Of a stretch of DNA of 19,617 nt, positions 6,917-13,955 are shown in pieces. The translations under genes were made by a program, and so were the position numbers. Each line of letters opens with the position of its first letter. Positions within the stretch are counted from its first letter, which is position 1. Source of the stretch: Desulfobacteraceae bacterium (GTDB lineage Bacteria > Desulfobacterota > Desulfobacteria > Desulfobacterales > DAOWNP01); NCBI GenBank assembly GCA_030642545.1, contig DAOWNP010000003.1, positions 1 through 19,617 on the forward strand, given 5' to 3'. The notes under the pieces are model-generated. The model was not told where the DNA came from, did no database searches, and was given only the letters and a program-made list of their open reading frames with translations.

Positions 6917-8767
6917 TTAGAAACCGGGCAAATTGCCAAAACCTCTAAATCCCCAGTAACCAACGGTTAAAATAATAAGCATAATATTGGCAATTACCCA
7001 CATAATAGCTCCTACCCTGAAATAATCTTTGGGTTCAAGGTATCCGCTGGCATAAACAATAGCATTAGGCGGAGTGCCTATAATAAGACAATAGGCAAAG
7101 GATGAAGCTGCTGCCGTACTCATAGCTATGAATGGCAGAAATGTTGTTCCGGGATGAACCAGCCCTGCCATATTTAACGAAATAGGACCTACAGCTGCAG
7201 CTGCTGGCCCATCTGCCATTAGATTGGTAAGAATTGCTGTAAGACCGTTATTTATCAGTAGCAAAGGAGTACCAGATTCCATTCCAAGGGGAGCTAAAAA
7301 GTCTATGCATGTCCTTGCTAACCAGTAAGCAGCCCCTGTGCTATCTAAAGTACGACCAAATATAATGGCTCCGGCATAGAGCCATACAACCCCCCAGTCA
7401 ACCTTTTCCTGATAATCTCTCCAGTTCACTATTCCTGCCATGAGGTAGGCCACAGCACCTGCTATTGCAATTACACCAATACCTAATCGTACAGGATAAA
7501 TACCCATATTATAAAATATTTTTTCAGTAAACCAGCCAAAAAGCATGACAAGAAAAATAATCAGAGCTATTACCTGATGCTTGTTCCAGTCTCCCATTTT
7601 GTCAATCTCTGTTTTTAAATGATTCATGGCAGGTGCAAGACTTGTAATTTTTGGGTTAAATCTCCAGTTAAGAACAATCCATGTGCATGGAATCATGGCA
7701 ATTAAAAATGGAAAAGCATAGCTGACCCATTGGAAATAACCTATATCAAAACCAAACATATCTTCGAGATAGGTCATCATGATAACGTTTCTGGCACCTC
7801 CTGAAGGTGCTCCAAATCCACCGATGTTACATGCCATGGCAATACCAATCATAAGCATCTTGGCAAGTTCCGGATCTTCAGGAATCTCTTCGGTCAAACT
7901 GTTTTGGTAAAGAAGAATCCCAATAGGCAGAAACATGGCAGCCAGGGCATGATCTGAGATAAAAGCAGCAAGGGGTGTAATAAGGACAAAAAAGATAAGT
8001 GTGATCCATTTTACATCAGGAACAGCTAATCTTTTAAAGATCATAAGGCAGACTCGTTTATCAACTCCGGTTTTTACAAAAGCTGCAGCAAACATAAGAC
8101 TTCCCATGATAAACCAGCAGGCATCGCTCCAGTAAAGCATGGCAACCTGTTTTCTTGAAATAACATTTGTAAAGACAAAAATCAATCCAATGCAAAAGGC
8201 AACACTGGGAAGAGGAATACATTCTGTTACAAAACAGAATACAACAAAAACCATGGTAGCAATAGCAACCTTAATACACCAGCTTCGTTTGTCAGCTGCT
8301 TTTTTATCCTTACCCTCTAACTCATCATAATTAAGTTTGTCTTTCCTGAGTTTCAGGCATTCCTTCATCATATTATTGTAAGTTTCTGGAGTAAAATTTT
8401 TATCAATATATAAATGAACTTTTTTAAGGTTGGTAGAATTTACAGCAATCTTATATTTTTTGCACCATTTTACATCTCTTTCTAATAATCTGTTTTTATT
8501 CAGGGCTCCCAGCTGCATGTTTTGTTCCATTATACGTGCTGTTAAAAGCTGCCACTGAGAAACATCAATGGATTTTTTATTAAAGAACTCCATGCTTATA
8601 TAGCTGATAACTGCTTTTGGACCAATACTATATTCAGTTCCAACATCTTTCATACTATTTGGAGTCGGCAATATTAAAATAACTGCAAAAATAACAACTG
8701 GGAAAATAAATAATTTCCAGTCTACATATTTGTCATATCCGGTTAGTTTGTTCTTTTTTTTTGTCAT
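6917..8767 (-). CDS. DASS/SLC13-family transporter with large extracytoplasmic insert (module A)
   Basis: This is a 616-residue secondary transporter of the divalent anion symporter family, larger than typical members (about 450-500). A membrane helix at about 19-34 is followed by a hydrophilic, lysine-rich extracytoplasmic region of about 130 residues (35-164), then the carrier body. The first re-entrant motif reads AAFISDHALAA (267-277), the second TNLMADGPAAAA (514-525), followed by GTPPNAIVY (564-572). Both canonical SNT triplets are altered to SDH and ADG, and an aspartate replaces the central asparagine in each. GGGAGAA six bases before the ATG is a strong ribosome site. It follows the receiver-CBS gene by 115 bases and ends before a stem-loop. 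It is a distant homologue of the module B transporter, sharing the N-terminal helix-plus-loop layout. Substrate is unknown; anion import driven by Na+ or H+ is the family expectation. Confidence 0.93.
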   Translation of the reverse strand: MTKKKNKLTGYDKYVDWKLFIFPVVIFAVILILPTPNSMKDVGTEYSIGPKAVISYISMEFFNKKSIDVSQWQLLTARIMEQNMQLGALNKNRLLERDVKWCKKYKIAVNSTNLKKVHLYIDKNFTPETYNNMMKECLKLRKDKLNYDELEGKDKKAADKRSWCIKVAIATMVFVVFCFVTECIPLPSVAFCIGLIFVFTNVISRKQVAMLYWSDACWFIMGSLMFAAAFVKTGVDKRVCLMIFKRLAVPDVKWITLIFFVLITPLAAFISDHALAAMFLPIGILLYQNSLTEEIPEDPELAKMLMIGIAMACNIGGFGAPSGGARNVIMMTYLEDMFGFDIGYFQWVSYAFPFLIAMIPCTWIVLNWRFNPKITSLAPAMNHLKTEIDKMGDWNKHQVIALIIFLVMLFGWFTEKIFYNMGIYPVRLGIGVIAIAGAVAYLMAGIVNWRDYQEKVDWGVVWLYAGAIIFGRTLDSTGAAYWLARTCIDFLAPLGMESGTPLLLINNGLTAILTNLMADGPAAAAVGPISLNMAGLVHPGTTFLPFIAMSTAAASSFAYCLIIGTPPNAIVYASGYLEPKDYFRVGAIMWVIANIMLIILTVGYWGFRGFGNLPGF

Positions 8768-8882
8768 TTTTTATTCTCCCTTTTTTTTTATAAAAGAGTT
8801 TGTATCAGGACCCTTTAAAAGGTGTTTTTTTGTATTACATAGATTTTGACAACCTGCACAGTGAAATTTTTTATCTGAAAAT

Positions 8883-9785
8883 CTATAAAATAATATTAGT
8901 TATCTCAAAAAAGATATCCTGTTCTCTGATGATGCCTATCACTCTGTTTTTATCTGTAACAAGAAGTCTTCGTAACTTGTTTTTGTACATAGAATCAGCC
9001 ACTTCCATAAGATTAGTGTTTTTATCAATTGTAGGAGGTGCATCTGACATAAGATCACCTGCTTTTTTATTAGCAAGAGCTTTTACCTGAGTAAAAAAAA
9101 GTCCCTCCCAGAATATAGGAGAATATTGAACACTATCTGCTGTAGAAGGTTTTGGAGCTGAAAGATAAGCAGGTCTTATGGCCTGAATCATATCATTGAT
9201 ACTTAAGAGTCCGACAGGGTTTTCTTTATCATCAAAAACAAGTAGTGATCTGTGGCCTGCTTTCATAATTTTGTCGCTGATAACAGATACTTTAAAAGAA
9301 TCCATGAGCTTTTCTACTGCTTCCTTAACAGTAGCCTCAACAGAGATTATTGTGTAATCGTCAATAGTGAGCATGATATCCTTAACTTTTTTGTCTTTTT
9401 GTTTTGCTCCAAAATGTTTTGATGCAAAAGCATCATTAATTTTTAGTGCAAGAATATCAATATCGCATGGTTTGTTAAGGTAATCAAATGCGTCATAAAC
9501 AAGTGCCTTGTCAGCAGAAAGCGGGTTACCATGTCCGGTAAGCATTATCACCTGAATATCCGGGTCAATTTTTTTGATTTCAGACAGGGCTGTAAGACCG
9601 TCTATCCCATCCATTTTAATATCTAAAATTACAACATCTAAAGATTTTTTGGTTACAATGCTTATTGCTTCTTCACCGCTTTTAGCAATAGTGGTTATAA
9701 ATCCTTTTTTGTTCAGGAGTTTTGCTGTGGTTTCACGAAATCTCTCTTCATCATCTACCATTAATACTTTTATTTTTGAAGACAT
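8883..9785 (-). CDS. Receiver-CBS pair fusion protein
   Basis: The 300-residue protein begins with a complete receiver (D11-D12, acceptor D55 in VILDIKMDG, T83 in MLTGHG, K105 in LNKPCD) and continues into two CBS motifs forming a Bateman module: VKDIMLTIDDYTIISVEATV to SINDMIQAI (about 134-205) and AGDLMSDAPPTIDKNTNLMEV to EQDIFFEI (about 243-297). A segment of about 35 residues separates the two. CBS pairs bind adenine nucleotides in many proteins, so this protein may combine phosphorylation with an energy or nucleotide signal. No DNA-binding or enzymatic domain is present. AAGGAGG seven bases before the ATG is the best ribosome site in the window. It sits between a receiver gene and the transporter gene, which makes the transporter a plausible target. 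Confidence 0.94.
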   Translation of the reverse strand: MSSKIKVLMVDDEERFRETTAKLLNKKGFITTIAKSGEEAISIVTKKSLDVVILDIKMDGIDGLTALSEIKKIDPDIQVIMLTGHGNPLSADKALVYDAFDYLNKPCDIDILALKINDAFASKHFGAKQKDKKVKDIMLTIDDYTIISVEATVKEAVEKLMDSFKVSVISDKIMKAGHRSLLVFDDKENPVGLLSINDMIQAIRPAYLSAPKPSTADSVQYSPIFWEGLFFTQVKALANKKAGDLMSDAPPTIDKNTNLMEVADSMYKNKLRRLLVTDKNRVIGIIREQDIFFEITNIIL

Positions 9786-9801
9786 AGGAGTACCTCCTTA
9801 G

Positions 9802-10254
9802 TTAATTTTCGGAATTTTTTAATATTTCCCTCGGAGACTTCATAAATTTTTTCATCTGAGCACTATGAATTTTCTCTTCAAGTTTTTGTATTTTTGCAAA
9901 AGCATTTTCAGTTTTTTCAATAATATCTTCTATATCAGCAGGCTTCATGAGATAATCTGTAGCACCTGATTGCAAACCATGCACAGCAGATTCCACGGTT
10001 GCATGACCTGTCAGCATGATAACTTCTACCATTGGGTATAATTTTTTTATCTCCAATAACGTAGCATTTCCATCCATTCCAGGCATTTTTACATCAAGTA
10101 TAACCACATTAATATTATGTGACTTCAATTTCTCCAATGCTTCTTTTCCACTTAAAGCTGTAACAGTATCATAGCCTTTTTTCATAAGAAGTTTGCTTGT
10201 AGTTTGAAGAAACCTTTCTTCATCATCCACCAGCATCATTTTTAATTTTGCCAT
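9802..10254 (-). CDS. Receiver with C-terminal helical tail (module A)
   Basis: From the ATG at 10254 the protein has 150 residues: receiver with D10-D11, acceptor D54 in VILDVKMPG, T82 in MLTGHA and K104 in LMKPAD, then a charged helical tail of about 35 residues (KIQKLEEKIHSAQMKKFMKS). It is the counterpart of the receiver at 3206-3637. The start is set by AGGGGGG five bases upstream of this ATG; an in-frame TTG at 10278 would add eight residues and would place that purine run inside the gene. It is 16 bases before the receiver-CBS gene. It probably takes phosphate from the Cache kinase encoded upstream and acts by protein contact. Confidence 0.93.
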   Translation of the reverse strand: MAKLKMMLVDDEERFLQTTSKLLMKKGYDTVTALSGKEALEKLKSHNINVVILDVKMPGMDGNATLLEIKKLYPMVEVIMLTGHATVESAVHGLQSGATDYLMKPADIEDIIEKTENAFAKIQKLEEKIHSAQMKKFMKSPREILKNSEN

Positions 10255-10474
10255 GTTTTCCCCCCTGTTAAGGAACAAAAACTTTATAACTTTTTAAACT
10301 GGCTTGTCCTTATGTCCATTTTCTATGTTACTCAAACAGCTGCATATCAACAAACTATGTACATATTTGAAGCACTACGTAAGATGAATATAAATCCTGC
10401 ACCAGTTTTCTTTGTTATTTTGTTCCTATTCCTAATTCATAAAATGGTTAACTTTTAAATTTATATATAAATCA
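10255..10474. other. Gap between module A kinase and receiver genes
   Basis: These 220 bases hold the receiver's ribosome site at the low-coordinate end. I see no gene, no sigma-54 match and no clear terminator. Whether the receiver-transporter genes have a separate promoter or are read through from the kinase gene is not resolved by the sequence. Confidence 0.5.
10260..10266 (-). promoter_or_regulatory. Ribosome binding site deciding the module A receiver start
   Basis: AGGGGGG is five bases before the ATG at 10254. It favours that ATG over the in-frame TTG at 10278. Confidence 0.7.
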
Positions 10475-12151
10475 TCAAGTATATACCGGAAAAGAAATTG
10501 AAAAAGTTGTTCCAATATTTACCTGACTGTTTACCTCCATTTTTCCTCCCATATTGTTAATAATTCCATAACAAACAGAAAGCCCTAAACCTGTCCCTTT
10601 TCCAACAGATTTGGTTGTAAAAAAAGGGGAAAAAATCTTTTCTAAATTTTCTGGATTAATTCCAATACCATTGTCTGAGATATTGATTTCAATGTCTTTG
10701 TTGTTTTTTAATTCTGATTTTACAATTAGTTTTCCGCCTGATGTCCCATGCCGTTCAAGAATAGCGTCTATTGCATTATTAAAAAGGTTAAGCAAAACCT
10801 GCTGTAGTTGTGATGTATCTCCATAAACAGGAGTTATGTTCAAGGCAATATTCTGTTTAATCTCAATACCATGAACAAATGCTTTTTTTGATATCATTTC
10901 AATTATTTCCGGTATGAAAACCTTTAGATCTATCTCTTTTTTTTCAGGTTCACTTTGCCTTCCAAATTTCAATATTTGCTGAGTAATTTTAGAACATCTA
11001 AAAATCTGAAGTTTAATTTGTTTTATGGAATCTTTTAATTCATCAATAAATTCTGAGCACTTTAATTGCTCTGTTTCTATTAATTCGGATAAATTTAACT
11101 CCATCAATGACTGTTCGCTTTGAATAATTTGAAGCGGATTATTTATTTCATGTGCAAACCCTGCTGCCATTTCACCAAGTTCTGCCAATCTGCTTGCACC
11201 TATAAGCTGTTGATTCAATTGTTCTTTTTCCATATCCATGTTTTTTAACAATCTTATAATGCGTTCTGTTATTAAAAAAACAGCAAATATTATACAAATA
11301 CCCCATGTAATCGAAATATAAATAATAAGTTTTGAAGCTTTGTTGACTGCTTTAAATGCATCAGATTTTTCCTGTCTTGCAATTAGCATCCAATTATTAT
11401 TTTTTAGCCATGTTGTAGCATAAACATATTTTTTGTCTTGATTTAGAATGTTAATGCCTGTGTGTGGTTTTAAATATTTTGAGTTGTCTTCTGGTTTCTC
11501 CATAAGGATTCCACCTGATCTTGGTTCTGTTTGCAGTATGCCATCCTTATTTATAATATAAGCTTCCCCTGTTTTACCTATACGAACTTCCTTTACAAGC
11601 TTATTAAACATAAAGGTATCAATAGTAGCCCGAATTACCCATGGATTTTTCTTATCATTTTTTTTTAGAGCTATAATAAAATGAGGTGTTTTTCTATATC
11701 CGAGAAAAATGTCACTGATGTATTGTTCTTTTTCCATGACCTCTTTGAACCATTCTTTATCTCCATAATCTTTACCAATCAATTCATAAGGACCGTGATA
11801 GGCTATGTGAATACCATCTTTATTAAAAATACCAAGATCAATAAATGCAGGAAACTCTTGTTTAAGTTTTTTGAAGATATTTTGAAGCATTCTGTTATCT
11901 GTAAGGGTATCTAATTCATAAGAATGAAGAATAAACTCAATATTGGATTTACGTTCATTGAGAAATGCATCAATCATATGTCCATGATCTCCTACAATTC
12001 TTTCCAAACTTGAAATAGTACTATCTTCAAGAGATGTAGTAAAATAGTAATATCCTATACTCAAAGCCGATATAAATGGAATTGCAGGTACCAGAATCAT
12101 ACTTATAAATATGATTTTTTTTATTTTAATATAATGTTCTTTTTTTAGCAT
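10475..12151 (-). CDS. Cache-domain membrane sensor histidine kinase (module A)
   Basis: This 558-residue sensor kinase has membrane helices at about 12-36 and 274-296 around a dCache-type extracytoplasmic domain, with landmarks YHGPYEL (118-124), YISDIFLGY (144-152), TPHFIIAL (155-162) and RIGKTGEAYII (190-200). The catalytic core follows a short coiled linker: H334 in GFAHEINNP, N-box NLFNNAIDA (455-463), G1 DNGIGI (493-498), FFTTKSVGKGTGLGLSV (510-526). It aligns motif by motif with the module B kinase (YISD, PHFII, RATID, RIG/RVG-x-TG), so the two sensors probably detect related ligands. The ATG has GGA about eight bases upstream. A sigma-54 promoter lies 89-104 bases before the start, making this kinase gene the first gene of module A. 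Confidence 0.94.
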   Translation of the reverse strand: MLKKEHYIKIKKIIFISMILVPAIPFISALSIGYYYFTTSLEDSTISSLERIVGDHGHMIDAFLNERKSNIEFILHSYELDTLTDNRMLQNIFKKLKQEFPAFIDLGIFNKDGIHIAYHGPYELIGKDYGDKEWFKEVMEKEQYISDIFLGYRKTPHFIIALKKNDKKNPWVIRATIDTFMFNKLVKEVRIGKTGEAYIINKDGILQTEPRSGGILMEKPEDNSKYLKPHTGINILNQDKKYVYATTWLKNNNWMLIARQEKSDAFKAVNKASKLIIYISITWGICIIFAVFLITERIIRLLKNMDMEKEQLNQQLIGASRLAELGEMAAGFAHEINNPLQIIQSEQSLMELNLSELIETEQLKCSEFIDELKDSIKQIKLQIFRCSKITQQILKFGRQSEPEKKEIDLKVFIPEIIEMISKKAFVHGIEIKQNIALNITPVYGDTSQLQQVLLNLFNNAIDAILERHGTSGGKLIVKSELKNNKDIEINISDNGIGINPENLEKIFSPFFTTKSVGKGTGLGLSVCYGIINNMGGKMEVNSQVNIGTTFSISFPVYT

Positions 12152-12176
12152 ACTGTTTTTCCATGTGTTTAGGGTA

Positions 12177-12193
12177 ACTCAATTAAGTTGAGT
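12177..12193 (-). promoter_or_regulatory. Small stem-loop in the module A leader
   Basis: ACTCAA-TTAAG-TTGAGT is a perfect 6-5-6 inverted repeat lying between the expected transcription start and the kinase ATG, 25 bases upstream of the latter. It could form a short leader hairpin near the ribosome site or be an operator; it may also be chance. Confidence 0.35.
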
Positions 12194-12239
12194 CTGTTTT
12201 TAAGTTATAAACAATATATTTTAAAAAACATTATAAAAC

Positions 12240-12255
12240 AGCAATGTCTGTACCA
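12240..12255 (-). promoter_or_regulatory. Sigma-54 promoter of module A
   Basis: Read on the minus strand the site is TGGTACAGACATTGCT, a full match to TGGYACR-N4-TTGCW with GG and GC separated by exactly ten bases. Transcription should begin near 12229, leaving a leader of about 80 bases before the Cache kinase gene. An NtrC-type sigma-54 activator is encoded immediately upstream, and a putative binding element lies about 220 bp upstream of the -24 box. Confidence 0.85.
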
Positions 12256-12437
12256 GATCATAAAACAATCTTGATATTAACAATTAACAGGAATATAATT
12301 TTTTATTAATAAATACCTATATCTGTTAATAGTGCAAAAATATTGTTTTGTTATTTACTGTACAGGATGTTGAAAAATACAGTTTTAAATAAATTTTTAG
12401 TTTTATAGTAGTTTGTGTAAAGAAAAAAATAAGAAAC

Positions 12438-12457
12438 ATTTTATCGGTCGATAAAAT
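12438..12457 (-). terminator. Palindrome after the NtrC-type gene: weak terminator or operator
   Basis: ATTTTATCG-GT-CGATAAAAT is a perfect 9-2-9 palindrome. On the minus strand it can form an eight-pair hairpin with a four-base loop followed by a T-rich tract, 49 bases after the regulator's stop, as expected for an intrinsic terminator of the kinase-regulator operon. The stem has few G-C pairs, so a dimeric protein's operator between the upstream element and the sigma-54 promoter is an equal alternative. Confidence 0.45.
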
Positions 12458-12477
12458 ATTATTGAGAAAAAATTAAA

Positions 12478-12503
12478 TGTCAGCTTTTTTTACTATGTGT
12501 AAA
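12478..12503 (-). promoter_or_regulatory. Conserved upstream element, copy A (putative activator site)
   Basis: On the plus strand it reads TGTCAGC, seven T, then ACTATGTGTAAA; 24 of 26 positions equal the copy at 6010-6035. The core TTTAC-TATGT-GTAAA (12489-12503) is an inverted repeat, and both differences between the copies lie outside the two arms. It begins three bases beyond the stop codon of the NtrC-type gene and about 220 bp upstream of the module A -24 box. Confidence 0.65.
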
Positions 12504-12505
12504 AA

Positions 12506-13951
12506 TCAAATTGGATCTAAAGTAGCTGATGTGTCAATTTGAATATTGTGTTTTTTTATTTTAGCATGCAGTGTAGGTCTTGACATGCCAAGAAGCTTTG
12601 CAGCTTCTGTACGATTCCCTTCAGTTATATTTAATGCTTCACTTATGATAATAGCTGCAAAACGATCAATACAGGAATCGTAAATATTTCCCTCTCCCAC
12701 TTCTAATTCTGACATAAGCAGCATACGAACATATTCACAAATGTTTTTATTAAACAAATTAAGGGCATTATCTTTTTGTTGTTTGTTAATATTTAATGCA
12801 CCAGAAATTTCTTTTGAACTTAAAGGAGCACCTCTGTTAAAAACAAGAGTTTTTTGAATTACATTGGAAAGTTCCCGGATATTACCAGGCCATGAATATT
12901 TTTCCAATAAAAGCATTGCAGCATCTGTAATTCCCGGGTTTTTAATGCCAAGTTCTGCTGCGAATTTTGCTGAAAAGTATTTTGATAGTAATGGAATATC
13001 TTTTTCTCTTTTACAAAGGGGGGGCAGATTAATAGTTACAACTTTAAGCCTGTAATATAAATCTTCTCTGAATTTGTTTTCAGTAATTGCTTTTTCAAGA
13101 TTTTTATTGGTAGCAGTAATAATACGAACATCCATTGCAATAATTTCCTGTCCACCAAGGCGTTCTATAGTTTTTTCCTGAATCAGCCTCATTATTTTGG
13201 ACTGAAGATTCATTGATAAATCACCTATTTCATCAAGAAAAATTGTACCTCCATTTGCTTTTTCTATTTTACCTATACGTTGAAAAGCTGCACCTGTAAA
13301 AGCTCCTTTTTCATAACCAAACAGCTCACTTTCTAATAAATTTTCTGGAATAGCCACACTGTTAATTGTTGAAAAAACTTTGGTTGAGCGATTGCTGTAC
13401 TGATAAATTGCTCTTGCAACAAGCTCTTTTCCTGTGCCTGAATCTCCTCTGATAAGAACAGTTGCATCTGTAGCTGATACACGGCCTATTGCTTTATACA
13501 CTTCTTGCATTGATCTGCATTTACCAATTATTATTTCATTTGAAAAATCATCCGGTTCAACATTCATTTGAATCGGTGTCCGCATAAATATTCCTACTTC
13601 AATGGCCTGTTTAATAATTTTAAGCATTTCAGGAATATTAAATGGTTTTAAAATATAATCAAATGCTCCTGCTTTTATAGCTTCAATAGCTGTTGCAGTA
13701 GTACTGTATGCTGTCATCATGATGACAGGAAGTTTTGGCTTAATTTCATGTATAAATCTAAAAGTCTTAAGACCGTTAATTCCGGGAAGACGCATATCAA
13801 GTATAACAAGGTCAAATTTTTCTTTTTTACAAAGTTTAATCCCTATTTCACCCGACATTGCACTTTTAACGAGATAACCTTCTTCAGTCAGAAGTTTTTC
13901 AAAGCTTAGCCGTAACTGGTCATCATCATCTATAATCAGAACTGAATACAA
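12506..13951 (-). CDS. NtrC-family sigma-54-dependent response regulator
   Basis: The protein of 481 residues has the full NtrC/AtoC/ZraR layout. The receiver (1-120) has D8-D9, acceptor D52 and K102. The AAA+ domain (about 135-380) has Walker A GDSGTGKE (169-176), the sigma-54 contact loop GAFTGA (216-221), Walker B IFLDEI (237-242) and WPGNIREL (354-361). The C-terminal Fis-type helix-turn-helix is near 431-472 (NRTEAAKLLGMSRPTLHAKI). The start is a TTG: AAAGGA lies eight bases upstream, within the last codons of the kinase gene, and the next methionine (M32) is inside the receiver, too late to be the start. It is paired with the kinase gene four bases upstream. Intact GAFTGA means it can open sigma-54 promoters, and two such promoters lie at the modules downstream, which are its probable targets. 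Confidence 0.96.
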   Translation of the reverse strand: MYSVLIIDDDDQLRLSFEKLLTEEGYLVKSAMSGEIGIKLCKKEKFDLVILDMRLPGINGLKTFRFIHEIKPKLPVIMMTAYSTTATAIEAIKAGAFDYILKPFNIPEMLKIIKQAIEVGIFMRTPIQMNVEPDDFSNEIIIGKCRSMQEVYKAIGRVSATDATVLIRGDSGTGKELVARAIYQYSNRSTKVFSTINSVAIPENLLESELFGYEKGAFTGAAFQRIGKIEKANGGTIFLDEIGDLSMNLQSKIMRLIQEKTIERLGGQEIIAMDVRIITATNKNLEKAITENKFREDLYYRLKVVTINLPPLCKREKDIPLLSKYFSAKFAAELGIKNPGITDAAMLLLEKYSWPGNIRELSNVIQKTLVFNRGAPLSSKEISGALNINKQQKDNALNLFNKNICEYVRMLLMSELEVGEGNIYDSCIDRFAAIIISEALNITEGNRTEAAKLLGMSRPTLHAKIKKHNIQIDTSATLDPI

Positions 13952-13955
13952 AATC

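Larger units (their letters stand above)
12152..12505. other. Intergenic control region before module A
   Basis: This 354-base AT-rich gap has no credible gene. In order of transcription it holds the 26-bp upstream element (12478-12503), the palindrome at 12438-12457, the sigma-54 promoter (12240-12255) and a small leader stem-loop (12177-12193). The arrangement parallels the gap before module B. Confidence 0.72.

Noticed and set aside
8800..9090. Plus-strand frame of 96 codons
   Set aside because: It lies opposite the CBS part of the receiver-CBS protein and has no recognisable features.
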